64,000 nucleotides of DNA from Dromaius novaehollandiae (lineage: Eukaryota > Chordata > Aves > Casuariiformes > Dromaiidae): contig NC_088117.1 in the NCBI RefSeq assembly GCF_036370855.1, positions 9,858,001-9,922,000 on the forward strand. Reading direction: 5' to 3'. The position numbers were made by a program, and so were the translations under genes. Shown piece after piece: positions 1 through 19,546 of this stretch (the first letter of the stretch is position 1; the number at the start of each line of letters is the position of its first letter). The notes below the pieces were generated by a model. It was not told where the DNA came from and ran no database searches. It saw only the letters and a list, made by a program, of their open reading frames with translations.

Positions 1-3000
1 CTGATTATAAAGTACTGACAGCTTCTACTGGTTTCAGCAGACCTTGAGTTAACAGTTCTTCTAAAAGCAGCTTGCTGTATTTGACCACTGTAGACTATAG
101 AATTGGATGAACCATCAGCATGGCAAAGTAGTATTTTTAAACAACTGTCATTCTTTTCTGGGCTGTAAGGGAAATACCACATGTAAGGGCCAAAATCAAA
201 GAGAAAAGTGATGGAAGAGACTTGAAAAAACAAAACAAATACCAAAGAAGGAGCTGCACACACAAGAGACACGCAAGACAGTGAGTGCTAGAGCAGAAAG
301 CAGCTTGCGTTCAGAGTAAAACAAACCCAAATGGTCGAGTGGTTTTGTTGTTGCAGCTTTATTTACATTTTTAATGTATGGACTTGAATAGATGCTTATG
401 GGAAATATTAAGTGTAAAAATGTAAGAGACACTTCAAGTTGCACAAACACGTAACATGTTGAGATCTAACCCCACACAAGACAGCTCCTGGGATCTCAGA
501 GGAGGAAGCAATGGAGCATAAATGCAAGTTTTGGCTTCAGGATAAGAAGGCAAGCTGGACTTGGAGTTACTGCTTTGCAGAATAAGCACATAAAGCCCTG
601 GCTTCAAGCACCTGCTTTTGAGCTCTTTCCTGGTAGCACTACCCAGCTGTTTTGAAACATAAGTGAGAAGACAGCAGATATAGGCATTATATTTGGGGCT
701 TCTGAAAAATCCCCTGAAGGATTCCTTTTGTTGGGGCATGAAGATATAACCCTGCCCTACAGTCCCAAAAAACAAAGTGCAGCTTGATTCAGTTAGTGAG
801 GACCTTCAGGACTAAACCAGAACTACTATCCCTTTTCTCTCAGTCTTAGACCTTAGGCCCTAGTTCCCAAGGAGAGCTGGGCCAGAGCAGCCATCACATC
901 AGTCCTGGCAGGTGAACCACTATGAACACTTCAGCTGTGTCAGAACTATACCTGCTTCTTCTGCTGCCCCAGAAAGAACAGCTCCAAAAGTCTAAGCTTC
1001 ACCTCTCATGTAATGCTCCTCAAAAGTCAGGATGAAAAGTGACTACTGCAAGCCCCACAACAGCACTGCCTTACCTGCTACTGTCCTTTGACTGAAGCTT
1101 TCTCAGTGTGCAGAAGGCACTGTACTGTTCCCTCAGGGCACATAGCCAGGTCTGTGCACAAAGGAACATATCTAGGAAACTACTTGAATACAGGGATTGA
1201 AAGCAAAGACTCCTTCCTACTTAGCAGGAGACAGAGGGCCATCTCCTAAGCAGCATTAGCATAACAGGAGTGATAACTGCCAAACAGGGGAAAACTCTAG
1301 TACAGACTTTTCACAGCTATTGGGAATACATGCAGACCAAAGGAACCACATACACAATTAGGCAGCTTTTATCTGTGCAGCATCTGGAGGTATGCCAGCA
1401 TGGGAAGTTCACTTCCCTGCAGCCTGCCCAGTGCCTTCCCAAGCAATCCTGGTGTCCTGGCCTCACTGGACTGCAAACCTCTATAAATCCTGTGGAATCA
1501 AGCCCCACCAGAAAGTAACAGACAGTGCAGAGAGGCAGCCCCAGCTGGGCTCCCACATCAGCACACAATGCCCATTTGTGGGCAAGCCAGCTATATTGCA
1601 TTTACAGGCATTCAAACACGATTAACACTCTAGGACTATGTGACACATAACAGAAACCCTTTTCCCCCATCAGACAATATAGTTTCATTAAAAATATCTT
1701 AATACTCTAATTATAAAAGGACTTTGAATAAATCACTGTTTTTCTATATTTACACACACCTTTCTTTGGTGCAGAAATAAAGACAGGAAAGAGCACAAGA
1801 GGAGAAAACAGAAATAAGTGCTAAAAACAAATGACTAAAGCACTAGATACTGCTACATGATATGAGGTTCCAGTAGAGGGATCACTGCTCTGGAGCCTAG
1901 CCAACTTTTGTCACCTCATGACCACTCTTAAAGAGCATGAAGGCAGATCCATTTGGTGTAATCAGAAGAGAAAACCATTTGTGCTTACAGGTTAGCTCTG
2001 TTAAGAAGGGTTGCTTTATATGGCATCTGGTGCCAGACAGGTGACACACCACACCAGCATGGTCAGAACCCCTTAGTCCAAAGGTTAAAGCTACAGACAC
2101 ACAGCTGTGGCTGTCTGATGACAGGGCCAGAGAAGCACCTCCAGCACACATGAGGCACCACCATCCCACATTGGATCTCTTTACATATAACCACTGCTGT
2201 GCTGCATGCAGTTTATGTAGTGGATAAGTCCCTGACCTACAATGGCCTGGACTGACTAGATTTGTGACCATCTGTGGTGAGAACACCTGCAGAAGATCTG
2301 GTGAGGAGTCAGTGACTGGCAGAGTACATGATAGCAGGCCCAGCGTGTGAAACTGCATGCTGACCAAATTCCCATCAGAACCAGGCATGCATATTCTGTT
2401 TTGTCTACAATGTCTAGCTGCCTCCCAGGCAGTAGTTGCTTACTGATAGCACAGCTAAGATAAGGAAATAGTTCTAGTAGATAGGGGGGAGCCTTGGGTT
2501 ACATGGGGTGGGGTCCCACCTGTGCATTTCACCTGTGCATCCACCCTGTGCCTCCAGCAGCCTCCTGCCAGCAACCCCCCCTCACAGTTCCCAGGTCTCC
2601 CAATCAGTGCTTTATTAAATCTATCCTTTAACCCCTCAGGAACTTCAAGTGTCTCTCTCTGCCGGTATCTGACCCTCTCTTACCCACCTTGCAGTCACAC
2701 CATCACTCATTTCTGAGATTTCTAGGACCCCTTACCATCCTGAGAAAACTGAGTAGAACTTGAAACAACTTTGAACTTTTACCTCAAGTTTTCTTGCAAT
2801 ATTGCAGCAGTTCCTAAACTATGTCATACCAGTGTCATCTTGCTCTTAAAATACTTATATTGCCCATAAACAATGGCCTACTTTTCAAAGACATTGAGCA
2901 CTTATGGTTTTAGTTGACTTAGCTGGTGCTACAGACATTCAGCATTTCTAGAAAGAAGAGAGACAGAAAAGAAGAATCTAGTCATTAATTTTTAAATAAG

Positions 3001-3835
3001 ATTCTGCAAGCTTAAGTCAGCTTTTGTTTAGAACTCACGTCATTATCACACTGACTTTGCTTAGCTTGGACAGTACAGCCAAAATAATTGGGTTCTCATT
3101 TGTCTTCTCCTGCTTTCATCTACTGCATCATCAACTAGAAGTGCTGGAGTGCATGGCAAAAGAAGTGTCCAAATCTTCTAAAGCTTGTTTTCTAAGTAAG
3201 TCTTTTAAAAATATTAAAAATACCACAAACAAATCAGTATCGAGTCCTTCATAGAAAATCCTATTACAATCCCTCACAATTCAATAAAATTGAGAATGTC
3301 TTTTTTGCTCATTTCAAATGTTCACCTCAGTGGGACTTCAGGCAGCTGGGGCAGTGGACTAGAAGAAAAAAAGGCACACTGTGTAACCAGGTCACTTGTG
3401 AAAGAACTCACCACAAAGGTGTGGCAAATATTTATCTCATCTAACTTTAGAAGCTAGCTTGGCAAGCTAATGTCTCTAGGGAGAGAGACAGAGGCTCCTC
3501 CAGAAGGATATTTCAAACAGAAGCCTAATTTCCCCCAAGGAAATGCCTCTCTTTCCAAAGATTCTGAAGGAAGTCTAAGCAAATTTTCTGTCAAATCTAG
3601 CCAACTAAAGCAGGCACCTAGGGTTGGACACTCTGAATACCTCCATCATGACACTTACGCCCTGCAGGATATCTGCAAGGAAGAGGTGATTGCTTTAAGT
3701 TGTAGAAAGTTTGACCTAATTAAAAACAAGGGAGTGAAGTTTTGTAGGGAACCTCCAAGACCTATATGCTAAGGGCTATTTGTCTAGGCCAACTCCCCCA
3801 AAAGGGATGGAGTCAGTAGGCAGAAGTCCACTGCC
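1..3835 (-). other. MED22: MED22 3' region: intron or short-isoform 3' UTR, no other gene seen
   Basis: No exon with MED22 C-terminal similarity and no other coding exon was found on either strand. If the long MED22 isoform is made, this stretch is its last intron; if the short isoform is made, the part next to 3835 is its 3' UTR. A minus-strand AATAAA exists at 2611-2616 but I cannot tell whether it is used. Base composition is ordinary, with no recognisable repeat family. Reading frames of up to about 160 codons occur here but show no family resemblance. Confidence 0.5.
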
Positions 3836-5144
3836 CTATTTGTACCTGGAAGAGTAATATTCTTCTTCTAGCTCGTACAGGTCAATGGAGATCTCATCCC
3901 GTAGTGCAATCAATTTCTTGTCACATTCCTCCTGCAGGCTTTTCAGCTGCTGGTTGCGCTGGTTGATAGCTTCATTCACAGAGGGGAAGTCATTGAGGAT
4001 CAAGAACTGCTTCAGGTCCGACACAAGTTTCATCAGAGACTCACCAGCTCGGACCTTGTAGCATGGAAAGAATTACATAGCACACAGTATATTAAAACAG
4101 TGCTTTGCTCCAATTCTGAAACAAGATCTCTCATGCTGCTGCTTCAGCCCTATATAGGCATAGCTATTTGTAACAGAAATACTTTTGCTTCATTATTAAA
4201 AAAGTCTTAGAAGTGACAGCAAGCTGATCATATCTAAGCTAGAAAGCTCAGAACAAAGTAGTTCACACTTTGGGTCAGAATTCAGAGAAAATTCTATACT
4301 TGACAGTCCAGGCTACCCAGCTTTCCTCCAGAGAAGGAACTTGCCCAGCAGTCACCCCAAATAATAGATTAACCATATAGTCCATATGAGTATTAGACAC
4401 AATACTAGATGCTGTAATGAACCAGACAGTACAGGACAGACATGCTGACCAGTGTGTTTAAACAGCAGCAGAGTGGTACTTACAATGTTTGCAGCTCTGA
4501 CATGCATCTCATAGTTATCCTGTTCACCCTGGGTTGCTCGAGAGACTTGAGTTTCATCCTCAATCTAAAGGAAAAAAGCCCATACACCCATCTTTACACA
4601 CTGAAATCCCAAGATGTGACTGCTCTGCTGTAAGGCATCTGTCTCCTTTCCATCCAACCCACACCCAGAACCCCCACGCTGGCCTCTGGTCTGTAAGGCA
4701 ACCATGGACTGGCTTTACTACCTGGAGCCCTCCCCAGGTTGGCAGCACCCAGGAGCTTCAGCAACCCACTGGTAGGGTGGGGGCAGGATGTCTGCGGGCA
4801 TCTGGGAGGACAAACAGCCTCCCACTCCGGGGAAGGAGCCCTCACCCTCAGAGCAACCTCGGGGCGGGGGGGCACCCTCACATAGACTCCTCTCTCCTCA
4901 CAGGCCCCAGGGAAAGGGAAGGGGAAGCTCCCTCTCCCCGCCAACGGCCGCTCCCCTTCTCCCCTCACAGACCCCTTCCCTCAGGGCTGCTCCCGGCGGC
5001 TCGGCCACGGCGCAGGCCCACCTTAGCGGTCTTGATGATCTCAGTGAAGTTGTCCATGATGGACTTGACATCATCCTTGAGACGCTTGTTGTAGGACTGC
5101 AGCAGCGTCTCCTTGCTCTGCGGCAGCACCCGCTGCTGCGACAT
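3836..5144 (-). CDS. MED22: MED22, Mediator complex subunit 22 (short-isoform reading)
   Basis: Mediator head-module subunit (old name SURF5) that pairs with MED11 and helps connect Mediator to RNA polymerase II in the nucleus. Coding exons on the minus strand are 5022-5144 ([15 protein letters not shown]...), 4484-4564 and 3836-4054, all with GT-AG introns and matching phase. Reading straight through exon 3 gives a 140-residue protein ending YYSSRYK and a TAG at 3836-3838; human MED22 has a short isoform of this length and ending. The same place holds a good donor (CAG|GTACAA, exon end 3846), which would give the longer isoform. I could not find its last exon, so it probably lies before base 1. 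The protein is predicted largely helical and coiled coil (EEECDKK-, ELEEEYY-type segments). It is head to head with RPL7A, 183 bp between the start codons. Recognition is very secure; the 3' end is not resolved. Confidence 0.93.
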
Positions 5145-5327
5145 GGCGAACCCCGCAGCCGCGCGCGCCCCCTCACAAGCAACACAATATGGGGGGGGTG
5201 TCCTGCCCCTTTAAATCTTGCCGTGCTCCCGCCGCGTCTCGCGCGCGCTCCTCCCTCTCGCGAGACTTCGCGGCCCATCGCTATTACCCAGCATGCCCCG
5301 CTCTTTCTTTCTCTTCCTCAGTCCAAG
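5145..5327. promoter_or_regulatory. Divergent CpG promoter of MED22 and RPL7A
   Basis: Only 183 bp separate the MED22 and RPL7A start codons, and the stretch is CpG-rich. It contains a perfect TCTCGCGAGA palindrome at 5256-5265 (the element bound by BANP and linked to CpG-island promoters). An ACCCAGCATGC core at 5286-5296 resembles the ZNF143/STAF site. A pyrimidine run at about 5301-5319, just before the RPL7A ATG, is the expected 5' TOP start region of a ribosomal protein mRNA. No TATA box was seen. A shared promoter for these two genes is known in mammals; factor binding here is inferred. Confidence 0.8.
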
Positions 5328-9773
<4,446 letters not shown>

Positions 9774-9810
9774 AGATGTACTGGGTCGCTGCCATGTTTT
9801 CTGTACATAA

Positions 9811-9816
9811 AATAAA
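9811..9816 (+). terminator. RPL7A: RPL7A poly(A) signal
   Basis: AATAAA lies 38 nt after the RPL7A stop codon, giving the very short 3' UTR typical of ribosomal protein genes. Confidence 0.9.
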
Positions 9817-9839
9817 CCCCCAATTAAGTTTCAGTGGTC

Positions 9840-10975
9840 TCAGTTCATGGGAGGGTTTTGGGCTGTAGTGGATAGCGTGTTAGCTTTACCATATTACTAC
9901 TTAAAAGCTCTCTTTATGCCTTCAACCAAATGACTGAATAGCATTGCACAGAAACAGTTGAATGGAACAAGCTGTTTACCTTAGATAGAACAGCCCCCCT
10001 TAGCTACTAGTTCTATGTAGTAATTCCTCTCTTCTGAACGTTGATCAGCTGCCTAGCAACAGCAGCTTGTTTGCATGTGCTGTGTGATTATAAAACTGAA
10101 TGGGCTAGGCTAGTTTTGGCTTAAATCCTAGCTCACTTGTAAACACTTCTCAGTTAGAAATTTCTCTAGAAAGCTGCAGAGAAGCCACACTCTGGAAATC
10201 ATCTCCATTATTACGTAGGCTTAGCTACAATAAGGATTTTGTATTAAGACAAGTTCATATAGTGTGCTCTAGTGCTTTTTAAGCAGACTACAGATTAGCA
10301 TCTCTTATTAGGAGGTCTGTAATGCCTCTTCCATTGCAAGACTGTCAGTGAAAGCATGCTAAAGTAGTGGAGGAAGAATCTAAATCTGCTTGTCCTTGTG
10401 TTCTTCCCTGGCTGCTAGCTTGGTCTTGCCTTATTGTCAGAGGCTACCATGCTTGGTGAGGCTCTGGCCTGATCTGAGAGGGCAGCTTCTTACTTTTGTT
10501 ATCTTTTACCATGCTCTTGCAAAGCCATGCGCTACCTTATCCCAGCTGGACAAGTATTCACAGTATCCTTTAATCCAGGTCTGTCACTGTTGAGATCTAA
10601 GATGTGCAAGCAAGTCACAAGATGAGCATCTGTAGGCCCTTTTTATTTATTCTGATTCAGCTGCGCTGAATCACTGCCCTGACTTCAGGAATGAGTAGTT
10701 AGTACAAAGGAACTTTGTGATTAATCTTTTCCCATCATTTGCTTAAACTGAACTTCATGGAAAATACAGCAGTGGAGAAGTTTCTTACAACCACTGCCCA
10801 ACCACAGTGGAAAACTGTATCCTTGAGCGGTCTAGTGAAGCTGATTTAAGCAGCAGTCTAAACAGGCAGGTACAGTTTTGAAGCTGGATGTTTCCACGTT
10901 GCAGGCAGAGTCACTGGTAAGAGCTCAGAATTTGCATCTGTTGCTCAAAGTCTGTTTGCAGTGTGGCAGCTGCAC
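9840..10975. other. Intergenic stretch between the converging RPL7A and SURF1 ends
   Basis: About 1.1 kb of unique-looking sequence with no coding exon, RNA gene or repeat that I can recognise. A further minus-strand AATAAA lies within the T-rich run near 10641-10650 and could act as a distal SURF1 poly(A) signal. Confidence 0.5.
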
Positions 10976-10978
10976 GAA

Positions 10979-10984
10979 TTTATT
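10979..10984 (-). terminator. SURF1: Likely SURF1 poly(A) signal
   Basis: AATAAA on the minus strand, about 118 nt beyond the SURF1 stop codon. It is the nearest canonical hexamer downstream of that gene. Confidence 0.7.
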
Positions 10985-11101
10985 GAATGCATGACTTTGA
11001 AACTCGGGATGCTTCAGTTCTTCAGGACTGATCGCTGTTTTCTAAAAGAAAAAAATCTGGTCTTGACTGTACCATAGAAGAGTAGAAATGAGCATTTCCC
11101 C

Positions 11102-14100
11102 TCACAGAGGTATCTTTTGTATAAATTTTCTGTACCACATGAATGAAGTTGCTGCACATAAGCCATACCTGCAAGAGAAAACCACACATTTACACCTGTT
11201 TTCAAGAGGGGCTGGACCTCCCTAAGTTGGCTGCAGTTTGCCAAAGCACAATTATTTCAAATTGCCTTGCAAATGTTACTTAGATTAAAATTCCAGGTTT
11301 GCAGCTAAGGGCTCATTCAGTCTCACTGATGCAGGAGCTGAATGCCAGGCAAAAATTACTCCCTTGCTTTAAACAGGAGGCAATTTAAAGCTCTGTATTT
11401 AGAAAAATAACTGGAAGGACAGTCAAATGCTGGCTGGGTAACTTACCATGTGATGATGTACTGCATGTGCTCATTTCTCAGGCTTACTCTTGTCTGGCCT
11501 CCAATGGGCCCCCCTGGGACTGTGCTTCCTACAGGTACAACATAGTGCATCAAATTAAATCTTAAGGACAGTCTGCACTGCATATAGCTGCCCTTTCTGT
11601 GAGAAACACAGTAAGTGTGAATCACTTGGTACCCTACTTCTCTTCCTTAGGCTACAGCATTCCCAAGTTATCAGTAAAAGCCAAAGCTGTGGGTCTGGTT
11701 TGGGGATCAAGCCACCAACCACCACCTGCTGTGAATTGGGGCAATGGACTGTGCCTCTTCAGAGCATGCTACCATTCCCCAACGCTGGCATCACTTTCGG
11801 AATGGTAACCCCTTGCAAAATACACGAAGAGAAAGGTGCAATCTGTCCCCAAATGCCTAAGCAAAATCTTACAGCTGGCTGAACTGAAATGGGGGGAGAC
11901 CGATGTAAATCGGACATGGGGTTAGGTTCCTCTGTAACTTACTGAAATCTGCATCGATAAAGATGGGCTCCGCACCAGTCACCTTTGCCATAGCCTCCAG
12001 GTCACGATAATGCCAACGGTTTTTTTCAATGTTATTTTCAGGCACAAAAGGTTTCCGTGTTTCTGACAATCTCACCACACCGGTGAGATCAATTTCATCT
12101 TCAATCTGAAGAGAAGTGCAGGAGACAAAAAGAGGCAATCTTTCAAAATTCACTTCACATACCAGCATACCAGGTCCTGCTAGAAAAACGTTACCTGTGG
12201 GGTCTGGTTACAAAACAACTGGTAGTGCCATACAGCAGGACAGGGCTGTGACACAGCAGGGAAACAGGCAAATCAGGATCGGGTCCTTGTTCATAAAAAA
12301 ACCTTTATGCACTCAGTAAAAAGGTGGAAGGAAAAGTCTACTTTCTTTGAGAAGCGCAATGACTGTATTTAAGCAACCTCCTGTGATGCTGAACACAGCT
12401 ACTGCCTTTCTTTGTCAGTAGTGTCTCTTCGGGTAATCACCGAGAAGAAAGTAATAGGCAAGGTTTCCCTCTATTCCTCTTACCTGTCCCTTCAGCCTGG
12501 TCTCCGGTTTCAGTTTCTTTTTGGGCACAAATCCTCGGTTGACTAAAATTGTGACCCTAGAGTTATATAAAGAGGACAAATACAGCTCATTAGAGGACGG
12601 AAATTTTTCATTATTCCTGCTGCTGCCTAGAGCTAGGTACCAAAAATATGTTTGGTGCCACTTTTCTTGTCATCTGAGTGCACATTATAAGGGATTTCAG
12701 ATGCAATTTGGAATCAAGCCTCAGTCACTTAATAGGTTGAGAGAGAGAGACACCTTTTAAGGGACAGTGAGTGATTAACATAAATCCAACCACTAAGATT
12801 CAGCTTTTCAAAACAAAAGCAAGCTGCTTGGATGAAGCATGACTTTAATTAACTACACATATACATGTTCTTAGGCTTGTGTGGGAACACACTTACCCTA
12901 GGTCTGTGCAGTAGAAAGGAGTAATGACATTTGCTCCATTTTCTGGGTTGGATGTCAGCCGTCCGGCTTCTCTGGCTTCTCGTTCAGGATCCACAAGTGA
13001 CCGTGGTAAAATATAGAGCTCCTTGGAGTGGTCAAAATGCCCTCGGACCTTTACAGGCCTGTACTCTAATTCTTTCAATTCCATAGGGCTGCATGGAGCA
13101 AGATGAAAACAAAATCATGGCTGTGGTAGACAAATCAAACCAGGGGATTTTATTATGGGATTCTCCTTTTTCCCCATGATTTTCTCTAGGGCCAGCTAGC
13201 AAACAGAGAAGACAAGTACCTCCTGGAATAAGCAACTGGCTTAAGATTTTATTGTCATAGTAAGTCAAATCAATAAGATCATGGGTGTCTAGAGTACAGC
13301 TCTTTTCCATGGTATCTGTGACTGAATACCACTTCAATGATGCATGCAGCCAGTCGGCAGGTGACACTGCATGTACGTTAAGCCAACAGAGAGCATTTGT
13401 TTCCCACCCCAGACCGTGAAATTGAACTACTGAACTGTTTTGACAGCTGTACCATATGGCCAAGTGACCTTAAAAATCTGTCTTGTATCAGACACAACTG
13501 CTCCACACTTGGGGCAGAGCTTGCTATTGATCTAAGACTCCCTTGCTGTGGGAATACTCTACAGCAACAACTGATCTTTCTCCAACGGTGCTCAGTAATC
13601 CGTCCTCTGGGACATCTCGGGCAACAGCTCCCAACCCCCCCTCCAGACTGAATTACATACCACATTCTCCAGAACAGAGATTTGACCCTTTTAGATGCCT
13701 TTAGAGGATCCCATAGGGAAGTGTTTGCAATATGCATTTAAAATAAGAGAATGAACATGGTGTTTATCCTTTCAATTTGTTTGGGCAGTCTGATTCACAT
13801 TACATTTCTTCATTTTCATGCAGTTTAGTTTAGCATAAACTCATTGGTGTGGGGACCATATCTAATATCCCCAGCACACTGTCAGTACTTTGCAGACAGC
13901 AAACTGTAACGACTCAGCTTCCTTACTCTACTGTCAGAGGGATGGGCTCTGCTGCAATTCTTGATGCCAACTGTGCAATCAAATCCAATTTCCACTTTCG
14001 GCGCTGAATCTGGAAATACACAAAGTAATTCCCAGTGGTAGAACAGAGCAGTGTAATAACCTCGGCAAGCTTGAAAACAGACTCTGTTTCTTTATCAGTA

Positions 14101-15296
14101 TTTTCTCCTCAGACGTGGCCTAAAGCAGGATACTCACAGACTCAGAAATGGAGGCTACTGACTTTATGGGGGGGGGGGGGGGAAGAGAATAAATACTGAA
14201 ATAAAAGTAAAATAAATGAATCTCTCATTCAAAGACTTGCATGAACCTCACAAATGGACATCAGGAAAACTAAATGAGAAATAGTATCTTCCAGTCTTTA
14301 CCCGGGCTGTGATTTGAACTAGATCACATTAAACAGCCGAAGATGGAAACACCAGACAGCCCCTAAGCGCTTCTCTCTTGGAAGAACAAAATATTTATTG
14401 GTACCTGCCACGTGCCAAGGCAGAAGGTGGTCAGAGGGACAAGGAGAAGGCCCCACTTGAGAAAGACGCCCTCTTCAGGTGCGGCAGCAGCTGCTGTTGA
14501 GCTTCGTGGTCTGCAGGGCCTCAAGCAAACGTCTGGAGCAAAACAGAATGAGGAAGAGGGATTTGTACAGCAGAAAAGGTGCCAAAATCCCACAGAAACG
14601 TCAGGGCTGGAGTAAGGCAGAAACGGGCAGAAGCCCAAACCTTTCCTTACCTTTAGTGCGCTGGAGCAGACCGGAACGTGCTCCAGTGAGAGGACGTCCG
14701 AAACACGCTCTTCTGACCAAGCAGCAGGACACCTGCGCGAAACAAAAGCGACCCTTCGCAGCAACTCTGCTTTGCAAAGCTCGCGTGGAGACGCTGCCAG
14801 CTGCCTGGCGGGTTGCGGCTTTGGTTCACTGCAGTTTTTAAGCCTCCTCCGGGCAACCACCAGCCAAGCGCCGTGGTTCAGGCTGTGACTTGGTGACAGT
14901 GACGCTACATCCCGGTTACGCCACGCACCAGACTGCGACGAACGCTCTTTTTGCTACCAAATATCTATTTTTTTTCAAAAGAATCGTTTTTCAATCTATC
15001 CATCTTGCAGCGTTCGTGGTGCGGCCGGTCCTGCACGGGTGCGGGGGGACGCGAGGCCCGGATCGGGGCTGCCACCCCCGAGGGGACCGAGGGGGGAACC
15101 GAGGGGACCCGGGGGGGCGGGAACCGGGCCGCCGCCCCCGAGGGGACCGAGGGGGGAACCGGGCCGCCGCCTCCGAGGGGACCCAGGGGAGCGGGAACCG
15201 GGCCGCCGCCCCCGAGGGGACCGAGGGGGGAACCGAGTCGTCGCCCCCCCCCCGCACCTGGGCCCGGGGCTCCCGCAGCAGCCGCCAGGTCGCCAT
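11102..15296 (-). CDS. SURF1: SURF1, cytochrome c oxidase assembly factor
   Basis: Mitochondrial inner-membrane protein needed to assemble complex IV. The nine minus-strand exons are 15258-15296, 14651-14732, 14405-14532, 13927-14009, 12897-13088, 12484-12556, 11943-12105, 11447-11528 and 11102-11168. They sum to 909 nt, 302 residues (human 300). The start [13 protein letters not shown] is joined to a basic segment, fitting a mitochondrial targeting sequence. TM1 lies near residues 64-82 ([20 protein letters not shown]). Conserved blocks include [40 protein letters not shown]-like and [13 protein letters not shown]. The second TM is near residues 281-297. The first two exons are weakly conserved, but splice sites and phases fit only this path and the human gene also has two short first exons. 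It is divergent from SURF2. Confidence 0.95.
14168..14182 (+). repeat. 15-base G run in SURF1 intron 3
   Basis: An uninterrupted run of 15 G on the plus strand (C on the SURF1 transcript). It is a mononucleotide tract prone to length change and sequencing error, with no coding effect. Confidence 0.9.
15071..15250. repeat. GC-rich minisatellite in SURF1 intron 1
   Basis: About four to five imperfect units of roughly 36 bp built on CGAGGGGACCGAGGGG and GAACCGGGCCGCCGC lie just inside the first SURF1 intron. Long G runs make G-quadruplex formation possible on the plus strand. The repeat opens long reading frames in several frames that are not genes. Confidence 0.85.
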
Positions 15297-15570
15297 GGCA
15301 ACGCCGCCGCCGGCCCCTCGCCGCCGCCCGCCGCCGGCCTAGACCGCCCGCTGGTAGCGCCGCGCAGGCTCCTCTCTAGCCGCCTCTCTCTATGTCGCGG
15401 CCGCTTTCCGGCGTGGCCAGGACCGGAAGTTCAGGCGAGCTCTCGCCTAGCGGAGCGTCTCTATGATGCGGGCGCCGGGCGGCGAGGCCGAGGCGCGGGG
15501 GCGCGCGGAGCTGCCCGGCGGCGGCCGCGGCCGCCCTTCCCCTTCCCCCACCCCCTCCCCGGCCGCGGCC
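15297..15570. promoter_or_regulatory. Divergent CpG promoter of SURF1 and SURF2
   Basis: The start codons are 274 bp apart in a CpG island. An ETS-type ACCGGAAGT lies at 15422-15430 and an opposite-strand CCGGAAAG at 15404-15411. A perfect RFX X-box (GTCGCC-AT-GGCAAC) covers the SURF1 start codon at 15289-15302. A shared SURF1/SURF2 promoter using YY1 and ETS-type factors is known in mammals; use of these sites here is inferred. No TATA box was seen. Confidence 0.8.
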
Positions 15571-19157
<3,587 letters not shown>

Positions 19158-19546
19158 ATTTTGTGAGAAATACTGTACGGCCTGAAGCCTGTTGTTTAAC
19201 AGTGCTAGAGGATGCACAAGATCATCTGAAGTGCTTGCTTGCCCACAGACCTTCCTGCCCCTTCCAGCCAACTGTTATATCTGGGGAGGGAAATAGTGAG
19301 GTGGAATTAATCAAGTTATATTCTAATAGCTTCTTGTGCCATCCCCTACCACCAAGGAAATGATTACTACTGCAGTTTTGTGCCTTGGGGGAAGTATAGG
19401 AAGGCCAGTGCTTGGACCTCTTTATGAAAAAGGTTTTCAGGGAGTGGGAGAGACAGCACAGAGGATTACTAACCAGCTTCTACAGGTAACAAAGCTATGC
19501 GGTGTCACCAGTCACACACTCCAAGTGGATACAAAGATGCCATTAT

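Noticed and set aside
1897-2388. 163-codon minus-strand frame downstream of MED22
   Set aside because: No similarity to MED22 C-terminal sequence or any family I know; composition looks non-coding.
14363-14860. 165-codon minus-strand frame that includes the SURF1 TM1 block
   Set aside because: Tempting as a SURF1 first exon, but its frame does not join TM1 by the good donor at 14651. The path 15258-15296 to 14651-14732 to 14405-14532 keeps phase and begins with a proper ATG.
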